From NCBI GenBank assembly GCA_964245075.1, contig CAXTLC010000007.1, forward strand, positions 18,720 to 82,719: 64,000 nt of DNA, read 5' to 3'. This document shows, in pieces, positions 7,969-14,350 of this stretch. The position numbers and the translations under genes were made by a program. The notes below the pieces were generated by a model that saw only the letters and a list, made by a program, of their open reading frames with translations, ran no database searches and was not told where the DNA came from. Every line of letters starts with the position of its first letter. Positions within the stretch are counted from its first letter, which is position 1. Origin of the DNA: LMUY01 sp964245075. Lineage in GTDB: Bacteria; Pseudomonadota; Alphaproteobacteria; Acetobacterales; Acetobacteraceae.

Positions 7969-8917
7969 AGGCGGCCATCGTCGGCATCGCCGGCACGGCG
8001 CTGGCGCCCGGCGAGGTTGCGCTGCTGCGCGAGCACCGGCCTGCCGGGGTCATCCTGTTCGCCCGCAACGTCCACCACCCGGCGCAGGTCGCGGCGCTCA
8101 CGGCCCACGTCGCCCGCCTGCTGCCCCCGCTCGCCGTGGCGGTGGTGGACCAGGAAGGCGGGCGCAGCCGGGCGACGCCCGGCTGGGCGCGCTCGCCGCG
8201 GCGGACCGCCCCGCCGGGCTGCGCGCCGCCTGGCTGACGGGGGCGCTGATCGGCATGGAAGCCGCCGCCGCCGGGCTGGACGTGGTGTGCGCCCCCGTGC
8301 TGGACCGCGCCGTGCCCGGCGCCGACGCGGTGATCGGCGACCGCGCCTACGCCGCCGACGGGGTGGTGGTGGGCGAGATGGCCGCCGCCGCGGCGGCCGG
8401 GCTGCTGGCCGCGGGGGTGCAGCCGGTCGGCAAGCACTGCCCCGGCCATGGCCGCGCCACGGCGGACAGCCACCACTCCCTTCCCCGGCTCGACGGGGTG
8501 GACGAAGCCGATCTGGTGCCCTTCGCCCGCTGTGCCCATCTGCCCTGGATGATGACCGCACACATCGTCTACCAGGCGGAGGACCCGGCCCGCCCGGCCA
8601 CGCACTCGCCCGCCATCATCCGGGAGGTGATCCGCGGCCGGCTCGGCTTCGGCGGCGTGCTCCTCAGCGACGACCTGTCCATGGGCGCGCTGTCGGGCAC
8701 GCCGGCCGAGCGGGCCGCCGCCGCGCTGGACGCCGGGTGCGACCTCGCCCTGCACTGCTCCGGCGTGCTGGAGGAAACGGCCGGGCTGCTCGCCGCCTGC
8801 CCGGACGCGGCGGAGCCGGCGCTGGGCCGCCTGCGCGCCGCCTTGTTCCTGGCCGAGCGCTCCCGCCAGGCGCTGGACCCCGGGGCGATGCTGGCGGAAC
8901 GGGACGCGCTGCTGTGA
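7965..8917 (+). pseudogene. nagZ: beta-N-acetylhexosaminidase NagZ, frameshifted
   Basis: A GH3 family NagZ (cytoplasmic removal of GlcNAc from anhydromuropeptides during cell-wall recycling). The first frame reads normally to VVDQEGGR, then diverges and stops at 8237. The correct downstream frame resumes near 8175 with ALAAADRPAGLRAAWL and continues through KHCPGHGRATADSHHSLP and the nucleophile segment SDDLSMGAL to the end at 8917. The conserved arginine-rich stretch normally following EGGR is missing, so a small deletion as well as the frame change is likely. This is either genuine inactivation or a sequencing error in GC-rich DNA. The stop overlaps the next GTG start (GTGA). Confidence 0.8.
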
Positions 8918-9621
8918 CGGACATCCCCTGGCTCGACCTCGGCCTGACGGTGGCGGCGGCGGTCTGCGCCATCACCCTGCACGAGGCCGCCCACGGCATT
9001 GCCGCCTGGGCACTGGGCGACGACACGGCGAAGCTGGCCGGCCGGCTGTCGCTGAACCCGCTGCGCCACATCGACCGCGTCGGCACCATCCTGCTGCCCG
9101 GCTTCCTGCTGGTCGCGCAGTTGCTCACGATCCGCCACGTCGCGTTCATGTTCGGCTGGGCCAAGCCGGTGCCCGTCAATGCCTACCGGTTCCGCCATCC
9201 GCGGCAGGACATGGCACTGGTGGCCGCCGCCGGGCCGTTGATGAACTTCCTGCTCGCCTGGCTGGCCGCCCTGGTGCTGGTGCACCTGGCCGATGGCTGG
9301 GGGGGCGCCGCGGGCCTGGCCGTGGTCAACTTCCTTTACATGTCCATCATCACCAACCTGGTGCTGGGCCTGTTCAACCTCCTGCCGATCCCGCCGATGG
9401 ACGGCGGCCGCATCGTGGTCGGCGTGCTGCCCGCCGGGCTGGCGATGCGCTGGGCGCGGGTGGAGCGCGCAGGCATCGTGCTGGTGCTGCTGGGCGTGTT
9501 CCTGCTGCCGACCGCGCTGCGGGAGTTCGGCATCGAGTTCGACCCGGTCGGCTCCGCGCTGAACACCGTCATCCCCCGCGCGACGGACCTCGTGCTGCAC
9601 CTCGCCGGCGACGATGCCTGA
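8914..9621 (+). CDS. site-2 protease family (M50) membrane metalloprotease
   Basis: A 235-residue intramembrane zinc peptidase of the short SpoIVFB/S2P-like family. HEAAH (23-27) provides the zinc ligands and catalytic Glu. FNLLPIPPMDGGRI (154-167) holds the third ligand Asp163, and GWAKPVPVN is the typical loop motif. About five to six membrane helices are visible. Its usual place next to scpA-scpB in alphaproteobacteria is kept here. The start overlaps nagZ; the stop codon lies inside the first 15-bp repeat unit that also carries the scpA start. The substrate is unknown. Confidence 0.9.
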   Translation: MTDIPWLDLGLTVAAAVCAITLHEAAHGIAAWALGDDTAKLAGRLSLNPLRHIDRVGTILLPGFLLVAQLLTIRHVAFMFGWAKPVPVNAYRFRHPRQDMALVAAAGPLMNFLLAWLAALVLVHLADGWGGAAGLAVVNFLYMSIITNLVLGLFNLLPIPPMDGGRIVVGVLPAGLAMRWARVERAGIVLVLLGVFLLPTALREFGIEFDPVGSALNTVIPRATDLVLHLAGDDA

Positions 9622-9803
9622 GTCGCCGATGCCTGAGTCGCCGATGCCTGAGTCGCNNNNNNNNNNNNNNNNNNNNNNNNNNNNNNNNNNNNNNNNNNNN
9701 NNNNNNNNNNNNNNNNNNNNNNNNNNNNNNNNNNNNNNNNNNNNNNNNNNNNNNNNCGATGCCTGAGTCGCCGATGCCTGAGTCGCCGATGCCTGAGTCG
9801 CTG
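9612..9803. repeat. 15-bp tandem repeat carrying protease stop and scpA start, across gap
   Basis: The unit CGATGCCTGAGTCGC occurs three times before the 100-N gap and three times after it, so 45 bases are identical on both flanks. Each copy contains ATGCCTGA: an ATG in the scpA frame, and a TGA that ends the protease frame in the first copy. The unit is five codons (M-P-E-S-P) in the scpA frame, so any copy number keeps scpA open. Confidence 0.9.
9657..9756. other. scaffold gap (100 N)
   Basis: 100 undetermined bases inside the 15-bp repeat array. Flanks match for 45 bases, so the array length is unknown. Confidence 0.97.
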
Positions 9804-10538
9804 ATGCCTTCCCGCCTGGCGTTGTCGCTGGAAGGGTTCGAGGGGCCGCTCGACCTGCTGCTGGACCTGGCGCGGGCGCAGAAGGTGGACCTGGCGAAGA
9901 TCTCCATCGGGCGCCTGGTGGAGCAGTTCCTGGCCGCCGTGGCGGGGGCGGACCGCGTCCGGCTGGAGCTTGCGGCCGATTGGCTGGTGATGGCCGCCTG
10001 GCTCACCTGGCTGAAATCCCGCCTGCTGCTGCCGGACGACCAGCCGGAAGCCGAGGAAGGCATGGAAGCCGCCGAGGCGCTGGCCGCCCGGCTGCTGGCG
10101 CTGCAACGGATTCGCGCCGCCGCGCATTGGCTGGACGGCCGGCCCGCGCTCGGCCGCGACGTGTGGGGCCGCGGCGCCGCCGAGAGCTTCACCGAGCTGG
10201 ACCGCTCCGGCCTCCAGGCGAACACGTCCGGCCTGCTGCGCGCCTACCTGGCCGCGCGGCGCCGGGGTGCGGCGGGGCAGCGCTACCGCCCCGCCGCCGC
10301 GCCGTTCTGGAGCGTGCGGGACGCGCTGGAGCGGCTCGGCGCCATGCTCGGCCATGTTCCGGACTGGACGGTGCTGGAACGCTTCCTGCCGGACGCCGCC
10401 CCCGACCCGCTGGCCCGGCGCGCCGCCACCGCCGCCACCCTGCTCGCCGGGCTGGAGCTGGCGCGGGACGGGCGGCTGCGCCTCCGGCAGGACCAGCCGT
10501 TCGGCCCCATCATGCTGGCGGGAGGCGCCGGTGGTTGA
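9759..10538 (+). CDS. scpA: segregation and condensation protein A
   Basis: The kleisin subunit of the SMC-ScpAB condensin. The conserved N-terminal helix region LEGFEGPLDLLLDLARAQKVDL begins about 20 residues into the listed frame, and the tail ends with a winged-helix-like segment (SVRDALERLGAML through TLLAGLELARDGRL). About 244 residues follow the last repeat ATG at 9804. The N-terminus is uncertain: every 15-bp repeat unit offers an in-frame ATG, and the ancestral start is probably the ATG overlapping the protease stop on the far side of the gap (9614). The stop at 10536-10538 lies in the first copy of a second, 25-bp repeat. Confidence 0.92.
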   Translation: MPESPMPESPMPESLMPSRLALSLEGFEGPLDLLLDLARAQKVDLAKISIGRLVEQFLAAVAGADRVRLELAADWLVMAAWLTWLKSRLLLPDDQPEAEEGMEAAEALAARLLALQRIRAAAHWLDGRPALGRDVWGRGAAESFTELDRSGLQANTSGLLRAYLAARRRGAAGQRYRPAAAPFWSVRDALERLGAMLGHVPDWTVLERFLPDAAPDPLARRAATAATLLAGLELARDGRLRLRQDQPFGPIMLAGGAGG

Positions 10539-10563
10539 CCTGGCGGGAGGTGCCGGTGGTTGA
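10531..10563 (+). CDS. possible minicistron 1 between scpA and scpB
   Basis: GTG-started ten-codon frame reading VVDLAGGAGG, then TGA. Its start overlaps the scpA stop and its stop overlaps the next GTG. It arises from the 25-bp duplication and is unlikely to make a functional peptide, but may act as a re-initiation step between scpA and scpB. There is no independent evidence of translation. Confidence 0.3.
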   Translation: MVDLAGGAGG

Positions 10564-10588
10564 CCTGGCGGGAAGCGCCGGTGGTTGA
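10556..10588 (+). CDS. possible minicistron 2 between scpA and scpB
   Basis: GTG-started ten-codon frame reading VVDLAGSAGG, then TGA. Its start overlaps the minicistron 1 stop and its TGA overlaps the scpB GTG at 10581. The call and caveats are as for minicistron 1. Confidence 0.3.
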   Translation: MVDLAGSAGG

Positions 10589-11177
10589 CGAGGACCAGAT
10601 CCGGCTGGCCGAGGCGCTGGTGTTCGCCAGCGCCGACCCGGTGCCGGTGCGCGCGGTGCAGCAGCTCCTCCCGCCCGACGCAGACGCCGCGGCCGTGCTG
10701 GCCGCCCTGCGCGATCGCTGCGCCGGGCGGGGCGTGCGCCTGGTGGAGGTGGCGGGCGGCTGGCAGTTCCGCACCGCGGCGGACCTGGCGCCGGCGCTGC
10801 GCCGGGTGGTGCCGCAGCCGCGCCGCCTGCCGCGGGCGGCGATGGAGACGCTGGCCATCATCGCCTACCACCAGCCGGTCACCCGGCCGGAGATCGAGGA
10901 GATGCGCGGCGCCAGCCTGTCCCAGGCGACGATGGACGCGCTGCTGGAGAACGGCCTGATCGCCGCCGCCGGCCGGCGGGAGGTGCCGGGCCGGCCGACC
11001 CTGTGGGCCACGGCTCCCGCCTTCCTGTCCCAGTTCGGCCTGCGCGACCTGCGCGACCTGCCGAAGCGGGAAGACCTGCTGGTGGAGCCTCCGCCCGTCG
11101 TCCCGGTGCCGGTGGAGGGAGCGCCGCGGGACGCCGCCCCTTTGACGGACGAGGCCGGTTTCCCACCTTCGGGGTGA
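10581..11177 (+). CDS. scpB: segregation and condensation protein B
   Basis: A 198-residue partner of ScpA with tandem winged-helix domains. LAEALVFASADPVPVRAVQQLL is the typical first helix pair, and METLAIIAYHQPVTRPEIEEMRG (near residues 88-110) is the family's most conserved stretch, followed by a GRRE-x-PGRP loop. The GTG at 10581 is the third copy in the 25-bp repeat; a TTG at 10560 is in frame too but gives an unusual extension. It sits in its normal context between scpA and tat genes. The C-terminal tail is proline-rich and unconserved. Confidence 0.92.
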   Translation: MVDEDQIRLAEALVFASADPVPVRAVQQLLPPDADAAAVLAALRDRCAGRGVRLVEVAGGWQFRTAADLAPALRRVVPQPRRLPRAAMETLAIIAYHQPVTRPEIEEMRGASLSQATMDALLENGLIAAAGRREVPGRPTLWATAPAFLSQFGLRDLRDLPKREDLLVEPPPVVPVPVEGAPRDAAPLTDEAGFPPSG

Positions 11178-11219
11178 CGTGCTAAGCGAGCCTCCGAAGG
11201 TTCGCGCACGGAGATCAGC

Positions 11220-11287
11220 CCAAGCGGGCTCGCGCGGCCTGCCTTCGCCGGAAGCGAAGCGTGGACAGGCCGCGCGAGCCTGCTTGG
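11220..11287. repeat. large intergenic hairpin (22-bp stem) between scpB and tatB
   Basis: The arms at 11220-11241 and 11266-11287 are complementary over 22 positions, with one G-U wobble. The 24-nt loop contains a second hairpin, CTTCGC-CGGAA-GCGAAG. No T-run follows. It lies 26 bases before the tatB start. It could terminate scpB transcription, stabilise an upstream 3' end, or be a palindromic mobile repeat (REP-like). Confidence 0.75.
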
Positions 11288-11312
11288 AGGCCCCGGTGGG
11301 AGTGCGGCTGCG

Positions 11313-11990
11313 ATGTTCGATTTTGCCTGGTCCGAGATCGCCCTGATCGGCGTGGTTGCGCTGGTCCTGATCGGCCCGAAGGACATGCCGGTTGCCATCA
11401 AGTACATCAGCACCGCCGTGAAAAAGGCGCGGCGCATGGCGTCGGAGTTCCAGGGCCACGTGGACGAGATGGTGCGCGACGCCGACCTGCACGAGGTCCG
11501 CGACCAGATCCGCGAGATCCGCAGCCTGGACATCCGCGGCACCATCACCCGCGCCGTGGATGGGGACGGTTCCATCCGCAAGGCGTTCCAGGACCCGATG
11601 CGCGCCCCGCCGCCCGTGGTGACGACCCCGGCCGGCTTGGTCCCGGTCGAGGCGGCGGCCGTGGCCGAACGTCCGGAGCACGCCATCGCGCCGCCCGCCC
11701 CGGAGCACCCGGGCGAACTGGCCGCCCCGGAGCACCCGGCCGAAGCGCCCGTCTTGGAACGTCCGGGCGAAGCGCCCGCCTTGGAACGTCCGGGCGAGGC
11801 GCCCGCCTTGGAACATTCGGCCGAGCCGCCCGCCTTCATCCCGCCGCCGAACGCGGCCGGGCTGGAGCCGTCCCGCGCCGCCGCGCCCGCCTTCATCCCG
11901 CCCGCCTTTGTCCAGCCCCCCGTTGTCCAGCCCCCCGTTGTCCGGACTGGGACGGCCGCCGCCCCGCCCGGCAACGCGTCCGCGGCCTGA
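11313..11990 (+). CDS. tatB: Sec-independent translocase subunit TatB, repeat-extended tail
   Basis: A 225-residue TatB: an N-terminal membrane helix with FDFAWSEIALIGVVALVLIGPKDMP (the conserved Glu8 and Gly-Pro hinge), then the amphipathic helix IKYISTAVKKARRMASEF, then a long cytoplasmic tail. TatB with TatC forms the receptor for twin-arginine signal peptides. The tail holds five 9-residue units (such as RPGEAPALE, encoded at 11706-11840), two of them nearly identical at DNA level, and a 15-bp duplication near 11925 (QPPVV repeats). No tatA lies beside it, so tatA must be elsewhere. It is followed by tatC after 6 bases. Confidence 0.92.
   Translation: MFDFAWSEIALIGVVALVLIGPKDMPVAIKYISTAVKKARRMASEFQGHVDEMVRDADLHEVRDQIREIRSLDIRGTITRAVDGDGSIRKAFQDPMRAPPPVVTTPAGLVPVEAAAVAERPEHAIAPPAPEHPGELAAPEHPAEAPVLERPGEAPALERPGEAPALEHSAEPPAFIPPPNAAGLEPSRAAAPAFIPPAFVQPPVVQPPVVRTGTAAAPPGNASAA
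11706..11840 (+). repeat. 27-bp in-frame tandem repeat within tatB
   Basis: Five consecutive 27-bp units encode nonapeptides of the pattern RPGEAPALE. The copies at 11760-11786 and 11787-11813 differ by one base, while the outer copies are degenerate. That gradient suggests recent expansion in the centre of an older array. Confidence 0.85.
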
Positions 11991-11996
11991 TCGCCC

Positions 11997-12788
11997 GTGT
12001 CCAGCGTGGCCGGCAAGCCGGACGACCCGATCAACGACACCCCGATGCCCTTGCTGGCGCACCTGGTGGAGCTGCGCCGCCGGCTGATGTGGTCGGGCGG
12101 CGCGTTCTTCGTGTGCTTCCTGCTCTGCTACCATTTCTCGACCGCGATCTACTCCTTCCTGGCGCAGCCGCTGGCGGACATCCTGCAATCCCGCAGCGGG
12201 CAGGACCGGCGGCTGATCTACACGGCGCTGTACGAGGCGTTCTTCACCTACATCAAGGTCGCGTTCTTCGGCGGCGCGTTCCTCGCCTTCCCGGTGATCG
12301 CGGCCCAGGCCTACATGTTCGTCGCCCCCGGCCTGTACCGCAGCGAGAAGCGGGCCTTCCTGCCGTTCCTGATCGCCACGCCGGTGTTGTTCGTGCTGGG
12401 CGCGGCGCTCGCCTACTACTTCGTGTTCCCGGTCGCCTGGCGGTTCTTCCTCTCGTTCGAGACGCCGAACGGCGCGGGCGGCCTGCCGATCGAGCTGCAA
12501 GCCAAGGTCGGCGAGTACCTCGACCTGGTGATGAAGCTGATCTTCGCGTTCGGCATCGCCTTCCAGCTTCCGGTGCTGCTCACCCTGCTGGCCAAGGTCG
12601 GGATCGTGACGGCCGCCAGCCTGAGGAAGATGCGGCGCTACGCCTATGTCGGCATGTTCGTGGTGGCCGCCGTGCTGACCCCGCCGGACATCATCACCCA
12701 GTGCGGCCTCGCCGTGCCGCTGATCCTGCTCTACGAGGTCTCGATCGTCGCCGCGCGCTTCGTGGAAACCAAGCCGGTGGAGGGCTGA
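11997..12788 (+). CDS. tatC: Sec-independent translocase subunit TatC
   Basis: A 263-residue polytopic membrane protein with six helices. The diagnostic N-terminal segment is MPLLAHLVELRRRLM, with the conserved Glu that contacts the twin-arginine motif, and the C-terminal region reads LTPPDIITQCGLAVPLILLYEVSI. It starts at GTG 11997, six bases after tatB. If the scaffold gap downstream is only an overlap, the tail of the convergent AlkB-like gene extends about 58 bases into this gene's 3' end. Confidence 0.94.
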   Translation: MSSVAGKPDDPINDTPMPLLAHLVELRRRLMWSGGAFFVCFLLCYHFSTAIYSFLAQPLADILQSRSGQDRRLIYTALYEAFFTYIKVAFFGGAFLAFPVIAAQAYMFVAPGLYRSEKRAFLPFLIATPVLFVLGAALAYYFVFPVAWRFFLSFETPNGAGGLPIELQAKVGEYLDLVMKLIFAFGIAFQLPVLLTLLAKVGIVTAASLRKMRRYAYVGMFVVAAVLTPPDIITQCGLAVPLILLYEVSIVAARFVETKPVEG

Positions 12789-14094
12789 CGGCCGCCGTGG
12801 CTGGCGAGCGCCAGGTCGCCGCCGTGGTTGGCGAGCGCCAGGTCGNNNNNNNNNNNNNNNNNNNNNNNNNNNNNNNNNNNNNNNNNNNNNNNNNNNNNNN
12901 NNNNNNNNNNNNNNNNNNNNNNNNNNNNNNNNNNNNNNNNNNNNNGCCGCCGTGGCTGGCGAGCGCCAGGTCGCCGCCGTGGTTGGCGAGCGCCAGGTCG
13001 CCGCCGTAGTGGCGCGCCAGCCGCGGGTTCATCACCCGGAACCAGAGCGGCGGGACGTAGGCCAGGACCGTCAGGCTCGCGTAGCCGGACGGCAGCAGCG
13101 GCGCGCCGGGGGCAGGCTGCAACGCTTGGAAGCTGCGGGCGGGGTGCGTGTGGTGGTCCGCATGGCGCTCGACCTGGTAGAACAACAGGTTGGCGATGCC
13201 GTGGCCGTCCCAGGTGTGGGCCGGCCCGACCGGCTCGTAGCGCCCGTCCGCGAGCCGGCGCCGGCAAAGGCCGTAGTGCTGGATGTAGCTGGCGCCTTCG
13301 AGCACGGACGTGCCGTACGCCGCCTGGACAAGCAGGAACGGCAGCGCCGCCCAGCCGAGCCAGGCGCACAGTGACCCGAACAACGCCAGGGTCAGCAGGC
13401 TGGTTTGCAGGATCTCGTTGCCGGGCGACCATGCGGGCCGCCCCCGGTTGCGCAGCCGCCGCCCCTCGGCCCGCCACGCCGACCGCCAGTTGCCGGCGCT
13501 GGTGCGCGGCAGGTAGCGCCAGAAGCTTTCCCCGTAGCGCGCGCTCGCCGGGTCGCCCGGCGTGGCGGCATGGACGTGGTGACCCCGCTGGTGCGCCACC
13601 GTGTAGTGCCCGTAGCCGAGCGGCGCGATGGCCGCGCGCGCCAGCCAGCGGTTGAGCGTCCCCCGCTTGTGGCCGAGTTCGTGGGCCACGTTCATGCCGA
13701 TCCCGGTCAAGGCGCCCACGGTCAGCGCGAGCCCGGTCCAGCCCCAGGCGTCGGCCCGCTTGGCTGCCAGCCAGGCGCCCGCCACGACGGCCGCGTACTC
13801 GAACGGGACATAGGCGATGACCAGCGCGCGGTAGCGGCGGTCCGTGTCGAGACCCGGGAGCGCCCAATCCGGCGGAGCGGCCGTGCTGCTGGGGATCAGC
13901 ATCTCGCACAAGGGCAGGACGACCAGCAGGAACAACGGCGTGAGCCAGGCGAACCACACGGTGCCGGTGACGCCGTAGAGCAGGCAGCACAGCGTCCCGG
14001 CCAGGGGCATCGCCGGGGAAAGCAGCCAGAGCGGCTTCCTCGTGTCACGCCAGAACCGCGCCGCCGCCGGTTCGTCCTTGGCACGTCCGCTCAT
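12731..14094 (-). CDS. AlkB-like membrane di-iron alkane/xylene monooxygenase, interrupted by gap
   Basis: An integral-membrane di-iron hydroxylase of the alkane 1-monooxygenase/fatty acid desaturase superfamily. The histidine clusters are HELGHKRG, HQRGHHVH and ERHADHHTHP, and the AlkB hallmark before the third cluster is SYIQHYGLCRRR (AlkB consensus NYIEHYGL). Several membrane helices precede the first cluster. The start at 14094 is preceded by GGGAAGGG. The C-terminus runs into a 27-bp repeat encoding DLALANHGG/DLALASHGG and the 100-N gap. If the identical 55-bp flanks overlap directly, the protein ends at 12731 within tatC. Substrate unproven; it sits unusually between tatC and serS. Confidence 0.85.
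12791..13000. repeat. 27-bp tandem repeat spanning scaffold gap (AlkB-like C-terminus)
   Basis: Two 27-bp units on each side of the gap. The flanks 12791-12845 and 12946-13000 are identical over all 55 bases. On the minus strand each unit is nine codons reading DLALANHGG or DLALASHGG. A degenerate unit ancestor follows at 13001-13020. Confidence 0.9.
12846..12945. other. scaffold gap (100 N)
   Basis: 100 undetermined bases with identical 55-bp flanks, probably an unresolved tandem repeat rather than missing unique sequence. Confidence 0.97.
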
Positions 14095-14305
14095 CGCATA
14101 CCCTTCCCCGGTCATCGCCCGGACGGTCGTCAACGGTCGCCTCCCATCCTAGCGGACCCGCACCGGAGCGGAACGAAAATCTCGCCCCAGGGCAGATGAG
14201 CATGCAGCCGAACGTGCAGCCGGGCGCGCAGCCGCCGGAGGGACCGGCTTGACCGGTGCGGCAGGCCAGTCCAAACGGCCCGGCAGCCGGTGCTGCTGCC
14301 CGCGA

Positions 14306-14330
14306 ATGGCCGGGCCGCGCGCCCGGCCAT
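14306..14330 (+). promoter_or_regulatory. 10-bp hairpin in serS leader
   Basis: ATGGCCGGGC, loop CGCGC, GCCCGGCCAT: a perfect 10-bp stem ending 20 bases before the serS ATG. The upstream gene is divergent, so this is not its terminator. It could influence serS expression. No T-box or leader-peptide feature is visible. Confidence 0.55.
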
Positions 14331-14350
14331 GGTGAGCGGGTAGGTGGCCG

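Larger units (their letters stand above)
10517..10591 (+). repeat. 25-bp tandem triplication of the scpA stop/scpB start overlap
   Basis: Three copies of a GGCGGGAGGCGCCGGTGGTTGACCT-type unit (listed here only as a label; see 10517-10591), each containing GTGGTTGA, a GTG start overlapping a TGA stop. Because 25 is not a multiple of three, the copies rotate frame. scpA stops in copy one (10536-10538). The GTG of copy one opens ten codons ending at 10561-10563. The GTG of copy two opens ten codons ending at 10586-10588. The GTG of copy three (10581) starts scpB. Confidence 0.9.

Noticed and set aside
9336..12500. A 1054-codon open frame on the minus strand across scpA, scpB and tatB
   Set aside because: It is the antisense shadow of well-identified plus-strand genes. 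In DNA this GC-rich, stop codons are rare, and the translation is low-complexity Arg/Gly/His with no family resemblance.
14256..14350. T-box-like regulation of serS
   Set aside because: The leader has a strong hairpin but no T-box motif or specifier loop; T-box elements are also atypical in alphaproteobacteria.
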